Shown piece after piece: positions 51,387-60,510 of a DNA stretch of 64,000 bases (positions are counted from its first letter, which is position 1; each line of letters starts with the position of its first letter). The notes below the pieces were generated by a model. The model was not told where the DNA came from, searched no databases, and was given only the letters and a program-made list of their open reading frames with translations. The stretch comes from Campylobacter sp. RM12651 (GTDB taxonomy: Bacteria > Campylobacterota > Campylobacteria > Campylobacterales > Campylobacteraceae): the NCBI RefSeq assembly GCF_022369475.1, contig NZ_CP059600.1, positions 1,921,355 through 1,985,354 on the forward strand, given 5' to 3'. The translations under genes and the position numbers were made by a program.

Positions 51387-54050
51387 CTAAATAAAAATAT
51401 TATGTGGTTCTTCAGGTTTGCTTAGCTCATACCCTTGAGATTTTTCTATTCCGTAATCTTGAACTATTTTTAAAATTTCTTGATTTTTTACAAACTCAGC
51501 TACAACTTCATAACCTTGCTTATGAGCAAATCCTACTAGAGTTTCAAGAACGGTTCTAGCATTATTATCAATTACTAAACTTTCAATAATTGAGCCATCA
51601 ATTTTTAAGTAATCAAACTTAATTTTTAATAATCTATAAAAGTTTGAATATCCACTACCAAAATCATCTATTGCTATCTTGCAACCCCTAAATGAAATTG
51701 ATTTTAAGAAATTTGATAAATCATCGTATTTATCAATACTTTCGCTTTCTAATATCTCAACGCATAAAGCTTCTGGGCGAGAGCATTTTTCTAATCTATT
51801 TTCAAATACATCTCTAGTTTCTTTATTGATAATATCAGAGTTAGCTAGGTTTATACTAAAATTCGCATTAGGATATTGCTCTATCAAATCAAAAACCTTA
51901 TTAATTACTACTTCTTGAATATCTTTATAAAGACCCACTTTTCTTGCTACATCTAAGAAAAGTCCCGGTGATACTATATTATTATGCTCATCTCTTAACC
52001 TTACTAACACTTCATAATAAGAAACTTCTTTTGTAATAGAATTATGCACACCTTGACAAACCACAAATATTTTATCATTTTCTAAAGCATATCTTATCTG
52101 ACCTACTACTCTTTGTTGCTCTGCGTGTTGTTTTTCTATACTTAAACCTTCTTTATAAACACAATAAGGCTCTTTTGTTTTAATAGTCTCATAACTTGCT
52201 AAGATTGCTTGTGCAAGTCTATTAATAATCTCTTGATTTGACTTTCTAATATCACGCTCACTTGAAATTCCGATATTTAATTCTAAGTCTTTAAGTTCCA
52301 TACCAGAATTTATTTTTAACTCAAATTTATTTTTTTTGCCCCGTGTAGAGTTCATTGTTTGGGTTTTAAAATGATTTTGTATCAAATCAGCTGCTGCCAT
52401 AGCTTCTTCGTGGTTTTTATAAACTATACAAAACTCATCTAGTTGCAAATGATAAATACTAGTGCTTTTTAATACCTCATCGTTATTTTTCACATTTAAA
52501 GCATTTTTTAAAGAATTTGCAAAAACTTTTATAATCTCATCAATCATAATAGTTGAATAATTCAGCCTTAAATCATTGAAATTATCAATTTTTAAATATA
52601 AGAAAATATTATTTTTATTAGCTTTATCGTCTTTTAATTCCCTATCTTGTAAAGCTTGTAAAGATAATAAACCTGTTAAGCTATCTGTATCTAATTTCTT
52701 TTGCATATTATCAAGCTTGGTTTTATAATCTTTAATTTGTAAGATTTTTTTAGTTACATCAACTTTATTAATCAGCTCAATATTATCACCTAAATTTTTT
52801 CTAAATACAGAGAAAAATCTAGTTTCTTTTCTACTTGTAATATCATTTTCATTATAAGCTTGGATTTTGCTATGACTTTCTTGAATTAGCGTTCCATAAT
52901 CAAACCCTTTAGCACTATCAGTCAAATCAATAATTCCATCTAATGAATCATAAAAATTCACCGCTTGTGCTTTTCTTATACTTTCACTTTGTTCGGTTGG
53001 TGCATGAACATTGAATGTAAAAGTATCATTTACATATTCAGCATATAAATTCTTTTTATTTTTTGTATTTATTAAAACTTGTTGAATTGGAGAATTTAAA
53101 AATGCTTTATATAAAATATTTAATGCACTTGTTAAATCTAGGCTATATTTAAAAATAATAAAAGTAGTAAATATTAATAAAACTGCAAAAATTGCACCAA
53201 CTAAAACTAATTGGTCATTTGTCTTTTCTAAATGCTCAATTTTACTTAAAACTTGCAATTTTAATTGAGTTAAAATATTTTCAAAATCTGTGAAATTTTT
53301 AATTTCATTTTTTTCTTCGTGAAGTTTTTTCACTCCATCTAATAATTTTCTACTTAATATTAAATATGTTTTTTCATCATCAATAGTTGATATTTTATCT
53401 TCTAAAAGCTCTATGTATTCTTTATCTTTATCTAATTTGGTTTTTGCATAATTTTGTTTTAATTCAATTAATTGTGTTTTATAATCAATAATTTGTTTTG
53501 TATTATTTTCTATTAATGAGTCTAAAAACTCAATATATCCTTTTATTGAACTCACGCTAATTTTAGTAGCAAATATATACTCTAAAACATTTTGTTTTAC
53601 ATCAACCAATTTTGATTGAGAATAAAGCACATTAAAGCTTTTAAAATCACTTCCGCTAGTCCCTAATAAACTATTAAAATCTTTTATATATTGTTTTAAT
53701 TTTTCTATACTACTTTTAATTTTTTCTTCTTCATTAGCATTTAATTGTTTATTGTTTTTAAGAATTTGAATTAGCTCATTAGTTTTAACATCAATCTCAC
53801 TTAACTTCTTGCCACTATTTTCAAAATTTGCATAAATACTTGGTCTTTCTATATTTAGCATTAATTCTTGATTATCTAACATAATTTCGTGTATATGATT
53901 ATTTATATCGTAATTAATATCTATTTGATGAAGTTTGGTAAAAAATATTCCAGTGCATACAAAAATGCCAACCATCATTGCAGCAATGAAAATCTGTAAA
54001 ATCTTTTGAACAAATGTTTTTATTTCTATATTTTTATATTCTCTATTCAT
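51387..54050 (-). CDS. Membrane-anchored GGDEF/EAL protein (probable c-di-GMP phosphodiesterase)
   Basis: 887 residues. Two membrane helices (about 15-35 and 275-295) enclose a periplasmic helical sensor of about 240 residues. A degenerate GGDEF domain follows (about 455-610) in which the signature reads HLQLDEF, so no cyclase activity is expected. The EAL domain (about 625-880) keeps EVLVRL, INLA, EILESE, IDDFGSGYSN, LKIDG, AEFV and SQGYELSKP, the full catalytic set. It overlaps the diheme peroxidase gene as ATGA and so ends the operon led by the Fur-family regulator. Confidence 0.9.
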   Translation of the reverse strand: MNREYKNIEIKTFVQKILQIFIAAMMVGIFVCTGIFFTKLHQIDINYDINNHIHEIMLDNQELMLNIERPSIYANFENSGKKLSEIDVKTNELIQILKNNKQLNANEEEKIKSSIEKLKQYIKDFNSLLGTSGSDFKSFNVLYSQSKLVDVKQNVLEYIFATKISVSSIKGYIEFLDSLIENNTKQIIDYKTQLIELKQNYAKTKLDKDKEYIELLEDKISTIDDEKTYLILSRKLLDGVKKLHEEKNEIKNFTDFENILTQLKLQVLSKIEHLEKTNDQLVLVGAIFAVLLIFTTFIIFKYSLDLTSALNILYKAFLNSPIQQVLINTKNKKNLYAEYVNDTFTFNVHAPTEQSESIRKAQAVNFYDSLDGIIDLTDSAKGFDYGTLIQESHSKIQAYNENDITSRKETRFFSVFRKNLGDNIELINKVDVTKKILQIKDYKTKLDNMQKKLDTDSLTGLLSLQALQDRELKDDKANKNNIFLYLKIDNFNDLRLNYSTIMIDEIIKVFANSLKNALNVKNNDEVLKSTSIYHLQLDEFCIVYKNHEEAMAAADLIQNHFKTQTMNSTRGKKNKFELKINSGMELKDLELNIGISSERDIRKSNQEIINRLAQAILASYETIKTKEPYCVYKEGLSIEKQHAEQQRVVGQIRYALENDKIFVVCQGVHNSITKEVSYYEVLVRLRDEHNNIVSPGLFLDVARKVGLYKDIQEVVINKVFDLIEQYPNANFSINLANSDIINKETRDVFENRLEKCSRPEALCVEILESESIDKYDDLSNFLKSISFRGCKIAIDDFGSGYSNFYRLLKIKFDYLKIDGSIIESLVIDNNARTVLETLVGFAHKQGYEVVAEFVKNQEILKIVQDYGIEKSQGYELSKPEEPHNIFI

Positions 54051-54910
54051 TTCTCTTCCAAAATCTTAGGTCTTTTTCCTTCAAGTGTTTTTAAAAATTC
54101 TATTATATCATCAACATCTTTATCTGGCATAACTATGCCTAATTGACAAGCAGACATAACTCTAACAATATCTTCTAAATTATTAAATGCTCCTTGATAT
54201 GTATATGGTTGGGTAATTGTAATATTTCTTAAAGTAGGCACTTTTACTTTTTTATCTTCTAATTTACAGCCTTCTGAAAAGCTAGTATTTATATCAGCAA
54301 TTATATTACTTCCAAAATTACTACCATTATGACACGACGAGCAGCCATAAAAATTAAATAATTTAAGTCCTCTTTTAGCATTATCACTTATAGCATTTTT
54401 ATCTCCTTTTAAATACAAATCAAAAGGAGAATCAAGGGTAACTAATGCTTTTTCAAATTCCACTAGCACATTAACTAAATTATCATAATTAGCGGCTAAT
54501 CCTATTTCATTAAACCATCTTTGATATGTTACATTTAACTTAACCCAACTATTAAATTCATCAGGCGTAATATTCATATCGTCTTTTAATGTTTGTTTAA
54601 TTTGTTCTCTTAAATCAGTAATATTTGCGTCTTTAAAAAATAAATTAGAATATACAATATTTAAAATTGTTGGTGGATTTGTTAAATTATCAGAATTTAT
54701 ACCAGAATTATTCGTCCCACTACCAGTAAGATTTAAATTATGACAGGTATTGCAAGATACTTTATTAGGACTTAAATTTACATCAAAATATAATCTTTTA
54801 CCAACGGCAGCTAATTTTTTATCATAAGGTATGCTAGTTAAAGGTTTATATATATTCTCATCTGCAAAAGCAAAAACAATAAATACAATTAAAAATATAA
54901 TCTTATTCAT
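54047..54910 (-). CDS. Diheme cytochrome c peroxidase-like protein
   Basis: About 287 residues from ATG 54910 (an adjacent ATG at 54913 is equally possible), after AAGGACA. Signal peptide NKIIFLIVFIVFAFAD; haem motifs CNTCH at 53-57 and CSSCH at 190-194 mark the MauG/CcpA family, which reduces hydrogen peroxide in the periplasm with electrons from cytochrome c. LTNPPTILNIVYSNLFF and KVPTLRNITITQPYTYQG are family landmarks. It overlaps the regulator gene by 8 bp, tying peroxide defence to metal regulation. Confidence 0.88.
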   Translation of the reverse strand: MNKIIFLIVFIVFAFADENIYKPLTSIPYDKKLAAVGKRLYFDVNLSPNKVSCNTCHNLNLTGSGTNNSGINSDNLTNPPTILNIVYSNLFFKDANITDLREQIKQTLKDDMNITPDEFNSWVKLNVTYQRWFNEIGLAANYDNLVNVLVEFEKALVTLDSPFDLYLKGDKNAISDNAKRGLKLFNFYGCSSCHNGSNFGSNIIADINTSFSEGCKLEDKKVKVPTLRNITITQPYTYQGAFNNLEDIVRVMSACQLGIVMPDKDVDDIIEFLKTLEGKRPKILEEK

Positions 54911-55259
54911 CATTGTCCTTGCATTCCTCACAAACTCCTTTTACCAAGACAGAATTAACTTTTAAATTATTAATTGTTGGAAACTCCAAATCTTTAGTAT
55001 GATGACAAATATCACACACAAAAAGTGCATTATTACCTTTATTTATTTGATAATAACCCTTGCCATCTAAATCAATTTTATTTACCAATTTAGACTTTTG
55101 AAACTGCTCCATCGTCCTATAAAATGTAGTTTTATTTGCCTTAGTTTTAAATTCATCAAAACTCATAGGCTCTTTAGCAGCTAAAAGCTCATCTAATAAT
55201 AAAATTCTAAGTTCTGTAATACCGATATCGTGCTTTTTTAATAATTTTACTGAATTCAT
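54903..55259 (-). CDS. Fur-family metalloregulator, probably Zur-like
   Basis: 118 residues, short for the family (usual 130-150). Winged helix: ITELRILLLDELLAAKEPMSFDEF, TTFYRTMEQFQKSKLVNKI. The dimer domain has CDIC (Cys82, Cys85) and CEEC (Cys110, Cys113), the structural zinc site, and HH at 86-87. It is divergent from the znuA operon with a palindrome between them, which points to zinc regulation; iron or peroxide sensing cannot be excluded from sequence. It heads an operon with the peroxidase and EAL genes. No ribosome site is obvious. Confidence 0.85.
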   Translation of the reverse strand: MNSVKLLKKHDIGITELRILLLDELLAAKEPMSFDEFKTKANKTTFYRTMEQFQKSKLVNKIDLDGKGYYQINKGNNALFVCDICHHTKDLEFPTINNLKVNSVLVKGVCEECKDNDE

Positions 55260-55308
55260 CTCGTAAATAATAGCAAAAAAAATTAAAATTTAAACCTAAT
55301 TTATTTTT

Positions 55309-55323
55309 TGCAACTAAGTTGCA
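55309..55323. promoter_or_regulatory. Palindrome in the znuA/regulator intergenic region (candidate Zur operator)
   Basis: TGCAACT-A-AGTTGCA, 7-bp perfect arms around a single A, in the 121-bp space between divergent genes. Two more GCAAC half-sites follow at 55328-55332 and 55348-55352. A Fur-family binding role is inferred from position and symmetry. Confidence 0.6.
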
Positions 55324-55380
55324 TTTAAGCAACAATTTACTACACTTGCAACTTTAAAACATTTATGAAAAGGAATTGCA

Positions 55381-56814
55381 ATGAAAAAGATATTATTAAG
55401 TTCATTAGCTAGCGTGTATTTATTAGCTAATAATGTAGGAGTTAGCATATTACCACAAGTTGAAATTGTTAAAAAACTATTACCAAATGCAAATATTACA
55501 ACTCTTATGCCAGCAGGAGCTGACCCGCATACTTACGAGCCAAAACCAAAGCAAATGATGGAGCTTAGTAAGGCTAAAGTATTTTTAGGTATCGGGGTTG
55601 AAATTGAAGATATATGGCTTAAAAGACTTGCCGAAAATACCAATATAAAAATAATTCACACTGATGAAAATATTCAAAAAAATAATTATTCTCATAAAGA
55701 ATTAAACGAGCACCATCACGAACATAATGATGATATATATAATGGGATTTTTGATGATAATGATGTAAAAAATAGAGATTTAAGTGATTGGATTGGTAAT
55801 TGGAAATCAATTTATCCTTACGCTAAAAATGGGGATTTAGATGAATATTACAAATTAAAATCAAATGCAAAAAAAGATAAAACTGAGCAAGAATATAAAG
55901 AATATTATCTAAATGGCTATAAAACCGATGTAGAAAGCATAATCATTACAAAAGATAGTATGGAATTTATACAAAATGGTATAAGTAAAAAATCAAATTA
56001 TAAATATATTGGATACAAAATACTAACCTATGAATCAGGTAAAAAAGGTGTTAGATATTTATTTGAAGCTACCAATAAAGATGCAGAATTTAAATATGTG
56101 CAATTTAGCGACCACAATATCGCTCCTACAGAAGATTTAGAACATTTTCATATATTTTTTGGCAACTCTAGTCAAGAAGAGTTGCTAAAAGAAATGGATA
56201 ATTGGCCAACTTATTATCCTAAAAATATGAGCGTAAAAGATATTAAAAAAGACTTAATTCACCACATAGGCTCAAATCATAAAGAAGAGCACCATCACCA
56301 CGAGCATCAACACGAGCATTCAGGCTTAGATGTGCATATTTGGACTGACCCTATTTTATTAAAACAAATTGCACAAAATTCAGCTAATGCTTTAAAAGAA
56401 GCTTTTCCTAATGAAAGCAAAACAATTGATGAAAATCTAAAAAATTATGAAAAAGAATTAGATGAATTAAACTTAAAAATATATGATTTAACGAAAAATG
56501 TGAATGTAAAAGGTTTTATAAGTGCTCATCCATCGTGGGGATATTTTGCTAAAAGATATAATCTTGTTGAATATACTTTAGAATTTGAAGGTAAAGAAAT
56601 AAAACCTAGTGAATTAGCAAAAATCATAGAAATTGCAAAAGATAAAAAAGCTTGCCTTGTTTTAAAAGCACCGCAATTTAATGATAAATTGGCAAAAACC
56701 ATTCACAAGGAAAGTGGATTAAAATTAGTAGAAATTAATCAACTTTCTAATGAATTATCTAAGGAGCTTTTAAACTTTGCGAAAATTATTAACGATAATT
56801 GTTCTAAGCATTAA
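55381..56814 (+). CDS. znuA: ZnuA zinc-binding protein with a ZinT domain inserted in its His-rich loop
   Basis: 477 residues, about 180 more than ordinary ZnuA. Signal peptide at 1-16. ZnuA N-lobe (17-105) has GADPHTYEP with ligand His50. At 111-115 a His-rich run leads into a complete ZinT (YodA) domain (about 120-298): DWIGNWKSIYPYAKNG, YKEYYLNGYKTDVE, GVRYLFEAT, and the ZinT ligands His245 (FSDHNIAPT), His255 and His257 (EHFHIFFG). A second His-rich run at 304-313 returns to ZnuA (315-477) with DVHIW His319 and SAHPSWGYF His383. It captures periplasmic zinc for ZnuBC. Confidence 0.92.
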   Translation: MKKILLSSLASVYLLANNVGVSILPQVEIVKKLLPNANITTLMPAGADPHTYEPKPKQMMELSKAKVFLGIGVEIEDIWLKRLAENTNIKIIHTDENIQKNNYSHKELNEHHHEHNDDIYNGIFDDNDVKNRDLSDWIGNWKSIYPYAKNGDLDEYYKLKSNAKKDKTEQEYKEYYLNGYKTDVESIIITKDSMEFIQNGISKKSNYKYIGYKILTYESGKKGVRYLFEATNKDAEFKYVQFSDHNIAPTEDLEHFHIFFGNSSQEELLKEMDNWPTYYPKNMSVKDIKKDLIHHIGSNHKEEHHHHEHQHEHSGLDVHIWTDPILLKQIAQNSANALKEAFPNESKTIDENLKNYEKELDELNLKIYDLTKNVNVKGFISAHPSWGYFAKRYNLVEYTLEFEGKEIKPSELAKIIEIAKDKKACLVLKAPQFNDKLAKTIHKESGLKLVEINQLSNELSKELLNFAKIINDNCSKH

Positions 56815-58063
56815 TATATACGCTTGTGCTTTATGTGCTTTATATACGCCAACTGCTCATGTTAGCTTTAAAGGAAATTCCATTTCATGGGAATTTTCTT
56901 CTAATTTTTCACAAACACTATTAGACGGCTATGATTTAAATAATGACAAGAATTTAGATGAAAAAGAATTAGTAGCCGTTCGTGCTGCTTTGCTTGATTA
57001 TTTACTACCTAGAGATTTTTTGACTACTTTAAAATATTATGATTTGCCATTCGGAGAAAGCAAAAAAATCAAATTTATTGTTAAAGATATTAAAGTAAGT
57101 TTTGATAAGGAGCTTTTTTTAGAATACTTTATAGATTATGATTTTATCCCTAAAATTGATAGAGTTTTAATGTTTTCGGTAGAGGATTTAGATGGGTTTT
57201 TTAATTTTAAAATAAAAGAAAATACCTATAAAGTAGATGGTTTTAGCATTAATGAAAATATTAATCTAAATGCAGTTTATTATGAATTTCAAAAAGCAAA
57301 TGTAATAGAAAAAATAGCTCAAAAAGTAGATGAAAAAGTAGAAAAACCAAAAGAATTTGAAACCAACACTTCAAAATCTTTTTATGATATTTTATTAGAA
57401 AAATTAGCAAAATTACAGAGCAAAATGCTTGAATTATTAAAAAACAATAGCATATATTTATATCCTATCGCACTAATTTATGGCTTTTTTCACGCTTTAT
57501 TACCAAGTCACGGAAAAAGCATAACCGCAGCTTATTTTATGAACTCTAAGAAAAAAATATTATTTTTTAGTCTAAAAGTAGGTTTTATTCACTTAGTAAA
57601 TGCCTTTATAATTGCTAGTTTTTTCTCTTTATTTAATCTTTTAAATCTTAATAAAATTTCAGGATTTTTAATAAGTTTCTTAGCACTTATTTTGCTTTAT
57701 TTAAAGCTAAAAAAACCACAAATTTCACAAATTACAAAAACACCAAATAATATAAAAAGCTTTAGCGTGGCTAATGAGAATAGAATTTTAAATGTAGTAA
57801 ATAAAGAAAAAGTTCTTGATAATTTCTTAGCATTTAGCATAGGTTTATTGCCTTGTCCTGGACTTATTTTAGTAATTGGCTTTATAAGTAGCTTAGGTGC
57901 TAGAGCTTTTATAGCGGCTTTATTAATCGCATTAGGTATGAGTTTGGCTATATTTTTAAGTGCATTTATAATAACAAGATTTAAATTTAGCTCAAAAATA
58001 GAGATTTTAAGCCTTGTATTTGTAATATGCGTTGGATTATTTATAGGATTTTTGGATGATTGA
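56777..58063 (+). CDS. DUF1007 plus NicO/RcnA-like membrane protein
   Basis: 428 residues from a TTG start 10 bases after AAGGAG, overlapping znuA by 38 bp. Signal peptide RKLLTIIVLSINIYACAL; then a DUF1007 domain (about 25-180) with VSFKGNSISWEFSSNFSQTLLDGYDLNNDKNLDEKEL. The C-terminal half (225-428) has six helices of the NicO/HoxN-type metal transporter family with FFHALLPSHGKSITAAYFM and IGLLPCPGLILVIGF, separated by a cytoplasmic loop. In this operon it probably moves or exports a divalent metal, or assists zinc entry. Substrate is unproven. Confidence 0.8.
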   Translation: MRKLLTIIVLSINIYACALCALYTPTAHVSFKGNSISWEFSSNFSQTLLDGYDLNNDKNLDEKELVAVRAALLDYLLPRDFLTTLKYYDLPFGESKKIKFIVKDIKVSFDKELFLEYFIDYDFIPKIDRVLMFSVEDLDGFFNFKIKENTYKVDGFSINENINLNAVYYEFQKANVIEKIAQKVDEKVEKPKEFETNTSKSFYDILLEKLAKLQSKMLELLKNNSIYLYPIALIYGFFHALLPSHGKSITAAYFMNSKKKILFFSLKVGFIHLVNAFIIASFFSLFNLLNLNKISGFLISFLALILLYLKLKKPQISQITKTPNNIKSFSVANENRILNVVNKEKVLDNFLAFSIGLLPCPGLILVIGFISSLGARAFIAALLIALGMSLAIFLSAFIITRFKFSSKIEILSLVFVICVGLFIGFLDD

Positions 58064-58781
58064 AGTAAAAAATGTAAGCTTTTCTTACGATACGGAAGAG
58101 ATTTTAAGCAATATTAGTTTTAATGTAGAAAAAAATGAATTCGTAGGAATTATAGGAGCAAACGGCGGTGGAAAAAGCACAACTTTAAAGCTTTTATTGG
58201 GTTTGTTAAAACCAAGTAAAGGCGAAATTATTATAAACACAAATAAATTAAGTTATGTCCCGCAAGTTGCTAATATAAATCCTAGTTTTCCTATCAATGT
58301 TTTAGATGTAGTTTTGATGGGAACTTTAAAGAAAAATTCATTCTTTTTTAATTCAAAACAAGATAAATTAAATGCACTTTTAGCACTTGAAAAATTGGGC
58401 TTAAAAGATTATGCAAATAAAAGATTTGCAAGTTTAAGTGGCGGGCAAAAGCAAAGAGTTTTAATAGCTAGAGCAATACTTAGTGGCTGTGAATTATTAT
58501 TACTTGATGAGCCTACTGCTAGTATTGATGCAAAAGGACAAATAGAAGTGTTTGAATTATTAAAAAGTCTTAATAATCAAGGAATTAGCATAATTTGTGT
58601 TTGCCACGATATAGCTTTAATTTCTTCGTATGCAAATAAATTAATTCATATTAGCAAGACCGCACATTTACACAAAATCACAAAAGGTCTTGATAGCAAC
58701 AAATTATTACACTTAGCAACGCATAAAAATAATTTATGCGAAGTTGATATATGGGAAAATTATGGAATATCTAAATTATAA
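58056..58781 (+). CDS. znuC: Zinc ABC transporter ATP-binding protein
   Basis: 241 residues. Walker A GANGGGKST, Q loop SYVPQVAN, signature LSGGQKQR, Walker B LLLLDEPTASID, and switch His in VCHDIALIS. It powers import by ZnuB of zinc delivered by ZnuA. The start overlaps the preceding gene by 8 bp and the end overlaps znuB by 20 bp. Confidence 0.93.
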   Translation: MIEVKNVSFSYDTEEILSNISFNVEKNEFVGIIGANGGGKSTTLKLLLGLLKPSKGEIIINTNKLSYVPQVANINPSFPINVLDVVLMGTLKKNSFFFNSKQDKLNALLALEKLGLKDYANKRFASLSGGQKQRVLIARAILSGCELLLLDEPTASIDAKGQIEVFELLKSLNNQGISIICVCHDIALISSYANKLIHISKTAHLHKITKGLDSNKLLHLATHKNNLCEVDIWENYGISKL

Positions 58782-59568
58782 TTTTATTCAAAATGCAATT
58801 TTAGCAGCAGTTTTAGTAAGCATTGCTTGTGGGATTATAGGAGCGCTTGTTCTTACAAATCGCCTTGTAGCAATGGTAGGTGGTATTTCTCACGCAGCTT
58901 ATGGTGGGCTTGGGATTTCGCTTTATTTTGGAGTTAGCACTATGCTTAGCACTTTAGCTTTTGTTATTGCTTGTGCTGTTTTGATTGCATATTTATCAAG
59001 AAATTACAAAAATCAAGATGCTGTAATTGGTGTAGTATGGGCTTTTGGAATGAGTGTTGGGATATTGCTTAGCGATTTAAGTCCTAATTCAAATTCCATA
59101 GTTTTTAGCTATTTATTTGGAGCTATTTTGGCAGTTGAATTAAGTGATATTTATATTATGCTAGGTGCTGATATAGCTTTTATCATAATGGCTTTTGTAT
59201 TTTATAGACAATTAATAGGAGTTAGCGTTGATAGTGAGTTTTGCAAAGCAAATGGTGTTAATGCAAATCTAATTTATTATATGCTAATAATTGCATCTGC
59301 TGTTTGTATAGTGATTAGTTTAAGAGTAGTTGGAATGGTTTTAATACTAGCTTTGCTTTGTATTCCTAGCTATATTTCTTCTATGTTTTGCACTAAGCTT
59401 TCATCTATGATGATTATTTCTGTATTATTATCGCTATTTTTTTGCTTAGGTGGATTAATTTTAAGTATTGCTTATGAATTAAGTAGCGGAGCTTGTATAA
59501 TTTTACTTGCTTGTTTTTGCTTTATGATTGCTTATGTTTTAAGTTTTATTGTGAAAAAAAGAATTTGA
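58762..59568 (+). CDS. znuB: Zinc ABC transporter permease
   Basis: 268 residues from ATG 58762; an in-frame TTG at 58744 is possible but would add six residues with no ribosome site. Eight hydrophobic segments of the ABC-3 permease family, with LVAMVGGISHAAYGGLG near the N-terminus and RVVGMVLILALLCIPSYISSMF in the C-terminal half. Last gene of the zinc operon, closed by a hairpin at 59561-59594. Confidence 0.92.
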   Translation: MEYLNYNFIQNAILAAVLVSIACGIIGALVLTNRLVAMVGGISHAAYGGLGISLYFGVSTMLSTLAFVIACAVLIAYLSRNYKNQDAVIGVVWAFGMSVGILLSDLSPNSNSIVFSYLFGAILAVELSDIYIMLGADIAFIIMAFVFYRQLIGVSVDSEFCKANGVNANLIYYMLIIASAVCIVISLRVVGMVLILALLCIPSYISSMFCTKLSSMMIISVLLSLFFCLGGLILSIAYELSSGACIILLACFCFMIAYVLSFIVKKRI

Positions 59569-59594
59569 AATAAGATAAATCTCATTTCAAATTC
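59561..59594. terminator. Bidirectional hairpin between znuB and mscS
   Basis: 11-bp perfect arms GAATTTGAAAT (59561-59571) and ATTTCAAATTC (59584-59594) with a 12-base loop, six bases past the mscS stop on the minus strand. Confidence 0.65.
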
Positions 59595-59599
59595 TAAAA

Positions 59600-60415
59600 T
59601 TATTTTATAAATATCTTTGCAAGTGCTTCATTTACCTGCATTGAAGCTTTTTCATAATTTTCATTTTTTACCCATAGTTGAATTGCTATTTCTATATTAG
59701 CATCATTTACATTTTTAACCCCAACATAAATTGCTGGATTTTTTAAAATTAATTCATTTTGACCTAATGCTGTTTCAACTTCTTTTCTAACATTACATAA
59801 AGTTGATGGGTCAATTACTTTAGAATAATCAATTCTTCTTGTTTTTTCACGAGAATAATTATAAATATTATCGCTTATAACTTTTGAGTTTGGAACTATT
59901 ATATTTGTATTATCGTATGTTCTAAGCGTAACCGAAAACAAACATATATCAGATACAAATCCTTCTCCTGCACCAAATTTTACATAATCACCTATTTTAA
60001 AAGGTCTAAACACTACAACCAAAACACCCGCAGCTATATTTGATAAAGTTTCTTTAAATGCAAAAGATATAGCAAAAGATGTAGCTGTAAATAAAGCAAC
60101 GAATGAAGTCGTATCAACACCAACATTATTGAGTGCTGCTAGAATTCCAACAACTAAAATTATAATTTTTACAAGCTTAACTAAGAAATTGGTTAAAGTC
60201 TCATCTGTGCTAATTTTAATTAAAGTAACTCTTAAAATTTTTCCTACAACTTTCATTAAAAACAATGCTAAAACAATAATAAGAATTGAACCTAAAATCT
60301 TAAAACCATATTTTAAGAAAAATCCTTCAAAATCAAAACCTGCACTTTGCAAATCAATTAGTTTATTCAGAGTTTCTGTGGTTGTGGCTTTTACATCTTG
60401 AATTGTTGTATCCAT
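59600..60415 (-). CDS. mscS: Small-conductance mechanosensitive channel (MscS family)
   Basis: 271 residues from ATG 60415, six bases after AAGGA. Three membrane helices: the second and third (ILIIVLALFLMKVVGKILR; KIIILVVGILAALNNVGVDTTS) lead into the pore helix region SFAFKETLSNIAAGVLVVVFRPFKIGDYVKFG, and the beta-domain has NTNIIVPNSKVISDNIYNYS. It releases solutes on hypo-osmotic shock. Single gene. Confidence 0.93.
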   Translation of the reverse strand: MDTTIQDVKATTTETLNKLIDLQSAGFDFEGFFLKYGFKILGSILIIVLALFLMKVVGKILRVTLIKISTDETLTNFLVKLVKIIILVVGILAALNNVGVDTTSFVALFTATSFAISFAFKETLSNIAAGVLVVVFRPFKIGDYVKFGAGEGFVSDICLFSVTLRTYDNTNIIVPNSKVISDNIYNYSREKTRRIDYSKVIDPSTLCNVRKEVETALGQNELILKNPAIYVGVKNVNDANIEIAIQLWVKNENYEKASMQVNEALAKIFIK

Positions 60416-60510
60416 CAATATCCTTTTTAAAAAATTTGAAAATGAATATTAACAATTAATTACTTAATTTTAATTAATATTATTCTCTAATCTAATTAAA
60501 AGGAGTAAAA

